Assembly (NCBI GenBank): GCA_937934645.1
Contig: CALGYZ010000054.1
Coordinates: forward strand, 186,001 to 250,000
Length of the DNA: 64,000 nt
Direction: 5' to 3'
From: an uncultured Bacillaceae bacterium
GTDB lineage: Bacteria > Bacillota > Bacilli > Bacillales > Caldibacillaceae
Position 1 is the stretch's first letter; every line of letters starts with the position of its first letter. This document shows positions 36,619-44,495 of this stretch, in pieces. The notes beneath the pieces are model-generated. The model was not told where the DNA came from. It worked only from the letters and a program-made list of their open reading frames with translations, and made no database searches. Position numbers and translations under genes: made by a program.

Positions 36619-38727
36619 ATGGAAAATGAGAAACGTACATTCTCCTTTGACTGGGCCGGACGCCCGTTAATAATAGAAATCGGCCATATGGCCAAACAAG
36701 CGAACGGAGCTTGTCTGGTTCGTTATGGAGATAGTGCAGTTTTATGTACCGCAACAGCTTCGAAGGAACCCAAGCAAGTGGATTTCTTCCCGTTAACCGT
36801 GAATTATGAAGAAAGGTTATATTCCGTTGGAAAAATTCCGGGAGGGTTTATTAAAAGGGAAGGCAGACCGAGTGAGCAGGCGATCTTGTCAAGCCGTCTT
36901 ATAGACCGGCCAATCCGTCCATTATTCCCGGAAGGATTTCGCAATGAAGTACAAGTCGTAAGCCTCGTCATGTCTGTTGACCAGGATTGTTCCACAGAAC
37001 TTGCCGCCATGCTTGGCTCTTCCATAGCTTTATCAATTTCCGACATACCGTTTAACGGTCCAATTGCCGGTGTTACAGTCGGAAGAGTTGACGGCAAGTT
37101 TGTCATTAATCCGACAGTTGAACAATCGGAAAAAAGCGATATGCATTTAACGGTGGCAGGGACAAAAGATGCCATAAATATGGTTGAAGCTGGTGCGAAT
37201 GAAGTGCCGGAAGAAGTAATGCTGGAAGCCATAATGTTCGGCCATGAGGAAATTAAACGCCTGATTGAATTTCAGGAAGAGATAGTTCAGGCAGTCGGCA
37301 AAGAAAAAATGGAAGTCGAGCTGTTTGAAATTGATCCTGAGATTGAAAGCCGTGTCAGGGAACTTTGTGAAAAAGATATTAAACAGGCTATACAAGTTCC
37401 TGAAAAACTGGCACGAGATGAAGCCATTGAAGATGTCAAAAACAGTGTATTGGAAATATATGAAGAAGAAGAAGCCGATGAAGACACGCTAAAACAAGTT
37501 AATACCGTTTTGGACAACCTTGTGAAAGAAGAAGTCAGAAGATTAATCACCGTTGAAAAAATACGGCCGGACGGCAGAAAAGCAGATGAAATCCGCCCGT
37601 TATATTCCGAGGTCGGCTTATTACCGAGAGCTCACGGTTCCGGCTTGTTTACGAGAGGTCAAACACAAGCACTGAGCGTTTGTACACTCGGGGCATTAGG
37701 TGATGTTCAGGTATTGGACGGATTGGGCCTAGAGGAATCTAAACGGTTTATGCACCACTATAATTTCCCGCCATTCTCCGTAGGGGAAACAGGAAGAATC
37801 GGTGCACCGGGACGCAGGGAAATCGGTCATGGTGCATTAGGTGAAAGGGCTTTAGAACCGGTTATTCCGTCTGAAAGAGAGTTTCCATATACAATCCGCC
37901 TTGTTTCCGAGGTACTTGAATCCAACGGATCAACATCACAGGCAAGTATTTGCGGTTCAACGCTGGCTCTAATGGATGCCGGTGTACCAATCAAAGCTCC
38001 GGTTGCTGGAATTGCGATGGGGTTGGTGAAATCCGGCGATAATTATACAATATTAACTGATATTCAAGGTATGGAAGACCATTTGGGTGACATGGATTTC
38101 AAAGTTGCCGGAACATCGAAAGGCGTAACGGCATTGCAAATGGATATTAAAATCGAAGGCCTTTCTCGTGAAATTTTGGAAGAAGCATTAATTCAAGCAC
38201 GAAATGGCAGATTGCAAATTTTAGATCATATGTTAAAAACAATTTCCAAACCGCGGAAACAATTATCAAAATTTGCACCGAAAATATTATCTATGCAAAT
38301 TAATCCGGATAAAATCGGTGATGTGATCGGACCAAGCGGTAAACAAGTTAAGAGAATCATCGAAGAAACTGGCGTAAAAATTGACATCGAACAAGACGGT
38401 ATGATTTACATTTCTTCACCGGATACAGAAATGAACAAAAAGGCGCAAAAAATGATTGAAGAAATTGTAAAAGATGTGGAAGTGGGCAAAGTTTATTTAG
38501 GTAAAGTCAAACGCATTGAAAAATTTGGCGCCTTCGTTGAAATATTTAACGGAAAAGACGGTCTTGTTCATATCTCGGAACTGGCTAAAGAAAGAGTTGG
38601 AAGAGTCGAAGACGTCGTTAAACCGGGTGATGAAATTTTAGTCAAAGTGACAGAAATTGACAAGCACGGCAGAATTAATTTGTCACGTAAAGCTGTACTT
38701 CTTGATAAGCATCGTAAGAAAAAATAA
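36619..38727 (+). CDS. pnp: Polyribonucleotide nucleotidyltransferase (PNPase)
   Basis: 702 residues: two RNase PH-like domains joined by an alpha-helical domain, then KH (IGDVIGPSGKQVKRIIEETG, near 565) and S1 (VGKVYLGKVKRIEKFGAFVEI split, near 622-690). Phosphorolytic 3'-5' exonuclease of the degradosome-like network. GAAAGGAGAA precedes ATG 36619. The 119 bases after the rpsO terminator hold no clear promoter. Confidence 0.99.
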   Translation: MENEKRTFSFDWAGRPLIIEIGHMAKQANGACLVRYGDSAVLCTATASKEPKQVDFFPLTVNYEERLYSVGKIPGGFIKREGRPSEQAILSSRLIDRPIRPLFPEGFRNEVQVVSLVMSVDQDCSTELAAMLGSSIALSISDIPFNGPIAGVTVGRVDGKFVINPTVEQSEKSDMHLTVAGTKDAINMVEAGANEVPEEVMLEAIMFGHEEIKRLIEFQEEIVQAVGKEKMEVELFEIDPEIESRVRELCEKDIKQAIQVPEKLARDEAIEDVKNSVLEIYEEEEADEDTLKQVNTVLDNLVKEEVRRLITVEKIRPDGRKADEIRPLYSEVGLLPRAHGSGLFTRGQTQALSVCTLGALGDVQVLDGLGLEESKRFMHHYNFPPFSVGETGRIGAPGRREIGHGALGERALEPVIPSEREFPYTIRLVSEVLESNGSTSQASICGSTLALMDAGVPIKAPVAGIAMGLVKSGDNYTILTDIQGMEDHLGDMDFKVAGTSKGVTALQMDIKIEGLSREILEEALIQARNGRLQILDHMLKTISKPRKQLSKFAPKILSMQINPDKIGDVIGPSGKQVKRIIEETGVKIDIEQDGMIYISSPDTEMNKKAQKMIEEIVKDVEVGKVYLGKVKRIEKFGAFVEIFNGKDGLVHISELAKERVGRVEDVVKPGDEILVKVTEIDKHGRINLSRKAVLLDKHRKKK

Positions 38728-38731
38728 GCAA

Positions 38732-38785
38732 AAATATTCAAAGCACGGGGAATTGATTATTCAATTCAATCCGCTTTGAATATTT
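38732..38785 (+). terminator. pnp 3' hairpin
   Basis: AAATATTCAAAGC (38732-38744) pairs perfectly with GCTTTGAATATTT (38773-38785), with an inner GAATTGA/TCAATTC stem. The 3' side has only a short T stretch, so termination may be partial. Its 3' arm contains the -35 of the sigma-E-like promoter of ylxY. Confidence 0.65.
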
Positions 38786-38804
38786 CCTCCCTTTACCATA
38801 CTAT
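38778..38804 (+). promoter_or_regulatory. Sigma-E-like promoter of ylxY-mlpA-ymxH
   Basis: GAATATT (38778-38784), 12 bases, then CATACTAT (38797-38804). This fits the Bacillus sigma-E consensus (kmATATT, 12-14 bases, CATACAnT) with one mismatch. It would give mother-cell expression during sporulation. Confidence 0.55.
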
Positions 38805-38816
38805 TTTTTATGAAAT

Positions 38817-38846
38817 GGACTTTCTCGTCACGAGCAGGTCCTTTTT
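38817..38846 (+). terminator. Terminator-like hairpin in the ylxY leader
   Basis: GGAC (38817-38820) and CTCG (38824-38827) pair with CGAG and GGTCC (38831-38841), followed by TTTTT. It starts only a few bases after the predicted sigma-E start point, so it lies in the ylxY leader; it could also back up termination of pnp. Confidence 0.55.
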
Positions 38847-38921
38847 AATTTTTCCGGTGTTTCACTTCTGGCCTGCATACCTTGTCCCGTCTTTTCATAA
38901 GATGGGATAGGGGTGAAAATG

Positions 38922-39908
38922 ATGAAAAAATCTCTGTTCCGGAATCTGATTATATTTTTTGTCATTCCTGCAATTGCTTTTTTAATCGTACAAAATCCGC
39001 TATCTGGCCAATATGTGGAAAAGCTGAAATCCGATGCAGTGGAAGTTTCTTTGACCAAGGATACCCTCATGTTGGAAATAGAACATCAAAAAGAACGTTA
39101 TGAAGTACCTCCACAGGATGCAAAGATTGATAAAGTATGGAAAAAAATGCCCGGATATAATGGTTTGGAAGTCGATGTGGAGGCATCCTATAACAAAATG
39201 AGGGAAGAGGGGATATTTGATGAGAATAAGTTAGTTTTTAAACAAATCCCCCCAAAGATCCATTTAAACAACCTTCCAGCTGCCCCCATTTTCCGCGGAC
39301 ACCCGGAAAAACCGATGGTAGCCCTTACGATCAATGTTGCCTGGGGAAATGAATACTTGTCTTCTATATTAACCACATTAAAAAAGCACCAGGTACATGC
39401 GACTTTTTTTATTGAAGGGCGTTGGGCAAAGGAAAACCCGGAGCTCGTAAAAATGATTGCAGACGGTGGACATGAACTTGGTAACCATTCTTACAGCCAT
39501 CCGAATATGAAAACGTTAAATAGTGACCGTATCCGTAATGAATTGAAAAAAACAAACGATATTATCAAGGCTGCAACCGATAAAACTCCAACACTGTTTG
39601 CTCCTCCCAGTGGAAGTTTTCGGGACGAGGTTGTAGAAATTGCGCATGAAATGAATATGGAAACGATTATGTGGACAGTGGACACAATTGACTGGAGAAA
39701 TCCAACACCTCATACATTATTAAACCGTGTCACAAAACAATTGCATAATGGTGCCATCATTTTGGCCCATCCGACAAAAGCCACGGATCTGGCTTTGGAT
39801 CAATTACTTGAAGAAATTAAAAAGCGGGGTTACCGGATCGGAACGGTGACAAATTTATTGGATGAAAAACGAATAATAGATTTAAAAAATCATCATGATT
39901 CTGAATAA
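38922..39908 (+). CDS. ylxY: YlxY, polysaccharide deacetylase-like protein with altered motif 1
   Basis: 328 residues: an N-terminal membrane anchor or uncleaved signal (about 6-25), an extracytoplasmic linker, and a NodB-type domain (about 125-315). The motif 2 pattern H-S-Y-S-H (NHSYSHP) and the later WTVDTIDWRNP and ILAHPT motifs are kept. The usual TFDDG metal/base motif is replaced by TINVAWG near residue 135, so ordinary deacetylase chemistry is doubtful. AGGGGTGA (38909-38916) precedes ATGs at 38919 and 38922; GTG 38913 is inside it. First gene of ylxY-mlpA-ymxH, with a sigma-E-like promoter. Confidence 0.88.
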   Translation: MKKSLFRNLIIFFVIPAIAFLIVQNPLSGQYVEKLKSDAVEVSLTKDTLMLEIEHQKERYEVPPQDAKIDKVWKKMPGYNGLEVDVEASYNKMREEGIFDENKLVFKQIPPKIHLNNLPAAPIFRGHPEKPMVALTINVAWGNEYLSSILTTLKKHQVHATFFIEGRWAKENPELVKMIADGGHELGNHSYSHPNMKTLNSDRIRNELKKTNDIIKAATDKTPTLFAPPSGSFRDEVVEIAHEMNMETIMWTVDTIDWRNPTPHTLLNRVTKQLHNGAIILAHPTKATDLALDQLLEEIKKRGYRIGTVTNLLDEKRIIDLKNHHDSE

Positions 39909-39984
39909 CTTTTGGAATTACCAATATTTCAAACATGAAAATTGTATCAAGAAACAGAGAAAACATAAATAGGAGGAACATCCC

Positions 39985-41223
39985 TTGATAAAAAAATATA
40001 CATGTCAAAACGGCGTACGTATTGTGCTCGAAAAAATCCCCTCCGTCCGGTCTGTGGCTATCGGAATTTGGATCAGAGCTGGCTCACGATACGAAGCCCC
40101 GGAGCTGAACGGTGTTTCTCATTTTTTGGAACACATGCTGTTTAAAGGAACGAAAACCAGAACAGCACAAGATATAGCCGAAACGTTTGACCGCATAGGC
40201 GGCCAAGTTAATGCTTTCACCTCCAAGGAATATACATGTTATTATGCAAAAGTTCTTGATACGCATGCCGGAGAAGCGTTGGAAGTGCTCCACGATATGT
40301 TTTTCCATTCTGTTTTTGATGATAATGAATTAATGAAAGAAAAAAGTGTGGTCCTTGAGGAAATAAAAATGTATGAAGATACTCCGGATGATCACGTACA
40401 TGATCTCCTCAGCAAAGCAATTTTCGGTGATCATCCAATCGGTTTTCCGATTTTGGGAACTGAAGAGACTTTACAGACATTTTCAGGTGATGTTTTAAGA
40501 TCTTATATGGAAAAAATGTATACTCCGGAAAATGTTGTCATATCCGTTGCGGGTAATATTGATGAAACATTTATTAAAGAAATTGAAAAATATTTCGGCT
40601 CCTTTGAAGGCGGAAAAGGAAATATACATACGGAAGCACCGTCATTTCATCAGTATAAATTGACCCGTAAAAAGGATACGGAGCAGGCACATTTATGTTT
40701 AGGCTTTGAAGGATTGCCCTTTGGACATAAAGATATCTATTCCTTAATTATTGCCAATAATATTCTGGGCGGAAGTATGAGCAGCAGGCTGTTTCAGGAA
40801 GTACGTGAAAAAAGAGGTCTAGCCTATTCCGTGTATTCTTACCATTCTTCTTTTGAAGATTGCGGATACATTGCCGTATACGCCGGTACGGGAAAAGAAC
40901 AGCTGCCATCATTATTTGAAACAATTCAGGAAACGATTGAACAATTCGTGAGCAACGGAATCACCGACAAAGAAATATCGAACAGCAAAGAACAATTAAA
41001 AGGAAATTTAATGCTGGGACTTGAAGGTACGAACAGCCGGATGAGCAGGAATGGAAAAAATGAATTACTATTGAAAAAACACCGGACTTTGGATGAAGTG
41101 ATTCATTTAATTGATTCTGTAAAAAAAGAGGATGTCAATGAATTGATTCAAAATATTTTTTCCAAGGAAAGCGCCGTTGCGTTAATTAGTCCGGATGGAA
41201 ATCTTGCCAGCTTGAAAAAGTAG
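39985..41223 (+). CDS. mlpA: MlpA (YmxG), M16 zinc peptidase
   Basis: 412 residues of the M16 (mitochondrial processing peptidase-like) family. The inverted zinc motif HFLEH is at residues 46-50, with a distal glutamate in EIKMYEDTPDDHVHD. A second, non-catalytic half carries LGGSMSSRLFQEVREKRGLAYSVYS. The start is TTG 39985, seven bases after AGGAGGA (39971-39977). B. subtilis MlpA has been linked to control of extracellular proteases; its exact substrate is unclear. Confidence 0.96.
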   Translation: MIKKYTCQNGVRIVLEKIPSVRSVAIGIWIRAGSRYEAPELNGVSHFLEHMLFKGTKTRTAQDIAETFDRIGGQVNAFTSKEYTCYYAKVLDTHAGEALEVLHDMFFHSVFDDNELMKEKSVVLEEIKMYEDTPDDHVHDLLSKAIFGDHPIGFPILGTEETLQTFSGDVLRSYMEKMYTPENVVISVAGNIDETFIKEIEKYFGSFEGGKGNIHTEAPSFHQYKLTRKKDTEQAHLCLGFEGLPFGHKDIYSLIIANNILGGSMSSRLFQEVREKRGLAYSVYSYHSSFEDCGYIAVYAGTGKEQLPSLFETIQETIEQFVSNGITDKEISNSKEQLKGNLMLGLEGTNSRMSRNGKNELLLKKHRTLDEVIHLIDSVKKEDVNELIQNIFSKESAVALISPDGNLASLKK

Positions 41224-41256
41224 GGTACTTTTATAGTAAAAACGACCATAAGCCCG

Positions 41257-41314
41257 CCTGTCCAACCTTCTAAATTTTCAATTACCTTAATACATTAGTT
41301 ATAAGAAGGACAGG
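41257..41314 (+). repeat. Bulged inverted repeat upstream of ymxH
   Basis: CCTGTCC plus TTCT (41257-41263, 41268-41271) pair with AGAAGGACAGG (41304-41314), with a four-base bulge and an AT-rich 32-base loop. The right arm touches the ribosome binding site GGAAAGGGTGA (41313-41323) of ymxH. Confidence 0.5.
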
Positions 41315-41330
41315 AAAGGGTGAGAATACG

Positions 41331-41582
41331 TTGCGTTTAAGTGAGCTCGGAGGTAAAGAAATCGTTGATGTTAAAAGAGCGGAAAGACTTGGCGTACTGG
41401 GACAAGCAGACTTGGAAATTAATGAACAAACCGGTCAAATCATCGCATTGATTATTCCGACCGGCAAATGGTTCCAATTTCGTAAACAATCGGGTGAAAT
41501 CCGTGTTCCATGGAAATATATTAAAAAAATCGGGACAGATATGATCATCATTGATTTTCCTGAGGGTGAGTACAAGGATTAA
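41331..41582 (+). CDS. ymxH: YmxH, YlmC/YmxH-family PRC-barrel protein
   Basis: 83 residues forming one PRC-barrel-like domain (MRLSELGGKEIVDVKRAERLG, then PWKYIKKIGTDMIIID). Small conserved sporulation-associated family of unknown activity. Start is TTG 41331, seven bases after GGAAAGGGTGA. Last gene of the ylxY-mlpA-ymxH group, followed by a terminator. Confidence 0.92.
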   Translation: MRLSELGGKEIVDVKRAERLGVLGQADLEINEQTGQIIALIIPTGKWFQFRKQSGEIRVPWKYIKKIGTDMIIIDFPEGEYKD

Positions 41583-41605
41583 AAAATGCATAATGATCTA
41601 AGCGG

Positions 41606-41637
41606 CTCTGTAACTTTTCGTTGCAGAGTTTTTTTTG
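41606..41637 (+). terminator. ymxH terminator
   Basis: CTCTG (41606-41610) and AAC pair with GTT and CAGAG (41624-41628), followed by eight T. Confidence 0.88.
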
Positions 41638-41671
41638 TTTGTTTCGACTCGGCTTTCCGGCCGGATAATTC

Positions 41672-41699
41672 ACACAAAATTCCGCCTTGACATAAGATA
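41672..41699 (+). promoter_or_regulatory. Sigma-K-like promoter of dpaAB
   Basis: An AC-containing -35 (CACAC, 41671-41675) and CATAAGATA (41691-41699), which matches the sigma-K -10 consensus CATAnnnTA at 15-17 bases. In B. subtilis the equivalent spoVF operon is read by sigma-K in the mother cell. A TTGACA at 41687 has no -10 partner. Confidence 0.65.
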
Positions 41700-41755
41700 A
41701 AAAGGAACTGAATGCTGAGTATGTGAAACTGCTTTAAAGTGGGTGAATTCCTTAC

Positions 41756-42676
41756 ATGTTATCCGGCTTACAAATTGTTGTCATGGGCGGTGACGCCAGA
41801 CAAATCGAAGTGATCCGCAGATTAAGTGAATTAAACGCAAAACTGTTTCTGATCGGATTTGAACAATTGGATCATTCTTTTCCTGGAGTGGTTAAGGAAA
41901 AAATAGACGGAATTGAATGGAAACACGTCGATGCGATATTGTTGCCGGTCGCAGGAACAGACACAAACGGGGAAATCGAGACGATCTTTTCAAATGAAAC
42001 GATTCATTTAACTGAAGCGGTATTAATACAAACCCCCGATCATTGCACGGTTTACTCAGGAATAGCTAATGAATATTTAACAAGTATCACAAACAAGGCG
42101 AACCGGAAATTAATACTTTTATTCGATCGTAATGATGTTGCCATATACAACTCGATTCCGACAGTGGAAGGTGTTTTAATGCTGGTTATTCAAAACACGG
42201 ATATTACTATTCACAATTCAAAAACAGTTGTTTTGGGATTTGGAAGAAATGGAATGACGATTTCCCGGGTCTTCCGGGATTTGGGAGCAAAAGTAAAGGT
42301 AGGAGCAAGGAAAGCTGAACATCTGGCAAGAATTGATGAGATGGGATTAGAACCGTTTCATATCAGCAAGCTGAAACATGTTGTAAAGGATGCCGACATT
42401 GTTATTAATACGATACCCCATTTAATCATCACCGAAGAAGTCATCTCCAATATGCCCCATCATACCCTCATTGTTGACATTGCTTCTAAACCTGGGGGAA
42501 CAGACTTCCGTTATGCGGAAAAGCGTGGTATCAAGGCCATTTTAACCCCGAGCCTTCCGGGAATTGTTGCACCGAAAACAGCTGGAAAGATACTGGCTAA
42601 TGTTCTCACTGAACTGTTTACTGGTGATTTAATAAAAAGAAAGGAGAAAAAAGCTGATCATGGACGTGAAAAATAA
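41756..42676 (+). CDS. dpaA: Dipicolinate synthase subunit A
   Basis: 306 residues (SpoVFA). NAD(P)-binding fold with GFGRNGMTISRVFRDLGAKV, an N-terminal domain with VVMGGDARQIEVIRRL, and the conserved DIASKPGGTDFRYAEKRGIK region. With DpaB it makes dipicolinic acid from dihydrodipicolinate for the spore core. The ATG 41756 has only a distant GGGTGA (41738 area). It is followed directly by dpaB (17-base overlap). Confidence 0.97.
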   Translation: MLSGLQIVVMGGDARQIEVIRRLSELNAKLFLIGFEQLDHSFPGVVKEKIDGIEWKHVDAILLPVAGTDTNGEIETIFSNETIHLTEAVLIQTPDHCTVYSGIANEYLTSITNKANRKLILLFDRNDVAIYNSIPTVEGVLMLVIQNTDITIHNSKTVVLGFGRNGMTISRVFRDLGAKVKVGARKAEHLARIDEMGLEPFHISKLKHVVKDADIVINTIPHLIITEEVISNMPHHTLIVDIASKPGGTDFRYAEKRGIKAILTPSLPGIVAPKTAGKILANVLTELFTGDLIKRKEKKADHGREK

Positions 42677-43253
42677 AAGGATCGGTTTTGGATTAACGGG
42701 TTCCCATTGCACATATGATCAAGTGCTTCCAGAAATTGTCAAGCTCGTGGAACATGGTGCGGAGGTTATTCCCATTGTCACATGGACTGTGAAAAATACA
42801 ACAACACGTTTCGGAGCAGGGGCAGAATGGATTGACAAGATCGAAAAGATTACGGGAAAAAAAGTGATAGACACGATTGTTGATGCAGAACCCCTGGGAC
42901 CGAAGTATCCTCTCGATTGTATGGTCATTGCACCGCTTACCGGAAATTCCATGAGCAAGCTCGCCAATGCATTAACGGATTCACCGGTTTTAATGGCGGC
43001 TAAAGCAACGATGCGCAATCACCGTCCTGTTGTGCTCGGGATTTCAACCAATGACGCACTCGGGCTGAACGGTGTTAACTTAATGAGATTAATGGCTGCC
43101 AAAGATATTTATTTTGTTCCGTTTGGCCAGGATGATCCATTAAAAAAACCGAAGTCCATGGTTGCCGATATGACACAAATTCTCAAGACAGTCGAATATG
43201 CCTTGGAAGGAAAACAATTACAACCTGTTATTATTGAAAGAAAACAGCAATAA
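42660..43253 (+). CDS. dpaB: Dipicolinate synthase subunit B
   Basis: 197 residues, a flavoprotein-like fold (SpoVFB): KRIGFGLTGSHCTYDQVLPEI, APLTGNSMSKLANALTDSPVLMA, and the STNDALGLNGVNLMRLM region. It works with DpaA. The AAGGAG site (42640-42646) is 13 bases from ATG 42660, inside the dpaA end. Confidence 0.97.
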   Translation: MDVKNKRIGFGLTGSHCTYDQVLPEIVKLVEHGAEVIPIVTWTVKNTTTRFGAGAEWIDKIEKITGKKVIDTIVDAEPLGPKYPLDCMVIAPLTGNSMSKLANALTDSPVLMAAKATMRNHRPVVLGISTNDALGLNGVNLMRLMAAKDIYFVPFGQDDPLKKPKSMVADMTQILKTVEYALEGKQLQPVIIERKQQ

Positions 43254-43265
43254 TAATTGCAGTTT

Positions 43266-43295
43266 TTGCGAAAATATTATTTATATTTTTATAGA
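43266..43295 (+). promoter_or_regulatory. Possible vegetative promoter of asd
   Basis: TTGCGA (43266-43271), 18 bases, TATAGA (43290-43295). A promoter is expected here because asd-dapG-dapA are needed in growth while dpaAB are sporulation genes. The region is very AT-rich, so the exact elements are uncertain. Confidence 0.4.
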
Positions 43296-43323
43296 GTATG
43301 ATAAAATAAAGGTTAAATGGAAA

Positions 43324-43372
43324 ACACGGAATTCGTGTAACGGGATTTCGAAATAATTCGATTCCCTTTTTT
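43324..43372 (+). terminator. asd leader: small hairpin and terminator
   Basis: ACACG (43324-43328)/CGTGT (43334-43338) is followed by a hairpin GGGA-TT-CGAA (43342-43352) with TTCGA-T-TCCC (43357-43366) and six T (43367-43372). It ends 48 bases before the asd start. It may terminate dpaAB transcripts or attenuate asd. The bases GGAATTCG of the first hairpin could alternatively pair with CGATTCC of the second. Confidence 0.6.
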
Positions 43373-43420
43373 AAATGATTTTGAACGATAATTGGCAAAA
43401 AATTGGAAGGGGTTATAATA

Positions 43421-44467
43421 ATGGCAAATCATGGTTACCATGTCGCAGTCGTCGGTGCTACTGGAGCAGTAGGGGAAAAAATCATCAACACTTTGATTGA
43501 AAGGGATTTTCCCGTTGATAAAATAACATTACTCTCATCTGCACGTTCTGCCGGTAAAGAAATACCGTTCAAGGGAGAAATGATCACGGTACAAGAAGCA
43601 AAACCGGAAAGCTTTGAAGGAGTAGACATCGCCTTTTTCTCTGCGGGCGGCAGTGTTTCGAGAAAACTGGCCAAGGAAGCTGTTGCACGGGGTGCAGTTG
43701 TAGTCGATAATACAAGTGCCTTCCGGATGGATCCGGGTGTACCTTTAATTGTTCCGGAAGTCAATGAGAATGATTTAAAGCAACATCAGGGGATTATCGC
43801 TAACCCGAACTGTTCCACAATTCAAATGGTCGTCGCCCTGGAACCAATCCGGAAAAAATTCGGTCTTAAAAGAGTAATCGTTTCAACATATCAAGCGGTA
43901 AGCGGAGCCGGACAGCCTGCCATTGATGAAATGTATGAACAAACAAAAGCCGTTATAGAAAATAAGGATGTCAAAGCAGAAATTTTACCTGTTAAAAGCG
44001 ATAAAAAACATTATCAAATTGCTTTTAATGCAATCCCGCAAATCGATGTATTTGAGGATAACGGATTTACTTTTGAAGAAATGAAAATGATTAATGAAAC
44101 GAAAAAAATTATGCATCTGCCTGATTTACAAATTGCTGCAACTTGTGTCCGTCTCCCGATTGAAATCGGGCATTCCGAATCGGTATACTTTGAAACGGAA
44201 AAAGAAGCGGACACTGAGGAAATCAGAAATGTTCTGTCTGCAGCGCCGGGCGTTGTCGTTGAAGACAACCCGGATGAACAGATTTATCCTATGCCTGTAG
44301 ATTGCGCCGGAAAAAAAGATGTTTTTGTAGGAAGAATCAGAAAGGATTTGGATGTGAATAAAGGTTTCCATATGTGGGTCGTTTCGGATAACTTATTAAA
44401 GGGAGCGGCCTGGAATACGGTGCAAATTGCGGAAAGCTTAATCCGTCTGAATCTGCTTAACAAATAG
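43421..44467 (+). CDS. asd: Aspartate-semialdehyde dehydrogenase
   Basis: 348 residues. N-terminal NADP motif GATGAVGEKI, catalytic cysteine in NPNCSTIQM (near residue 132), and the GHSESVYFE region with the conserved histidine. It reduces aspartyl phosphate to the semialdehyde, the branch point for lysine, DAP, threonine and methionine. TTG 43403 opens the frame, but GGAAGGGG (43405-43412) points to ATG 43421. Confidence 0.98.
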   Translation: MANHGYHVAVVGATGAVGEKIINTLIERDFPVDKITLLSSARSAGKEIPFKGEMITVQEAKPESFEGVDIAFFSAGGSVSRKLAKEAVARGAVVVDNTSAFRMDPGVPLIVPEVNENDLKQHQGIIANPNCSTIQMVVALEPIRKKFGLKRVIVSTYQAVSGAGQPAIDEMYEQTKAVIENKDVKAEILPVKSDKKHYQIAFNAIPQIDVFEDNGFTFEEMKMINETKKIMHLPDLQIAATCVRLPIEIGHSESVYFETEKEADTEEIRNVLSAAPGVVVEDNPDEQIYPMPVDCAGKKDVFVGRIRKDLDVNKGFHMWVVSDNLLKGAAWNTVQIAESLIRLNLLNK

Positions 44468-44495
44468 TGATAATCAAACTGGGTTGGGGTGACAG

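Noticed and set aside
43254..43420. Lysine riboswitch in front of asd-dapG-dapA
   Set aside because: The region is too short and lacks the conserved multi-helix lysine aptamer; only two small hairpins are seen.
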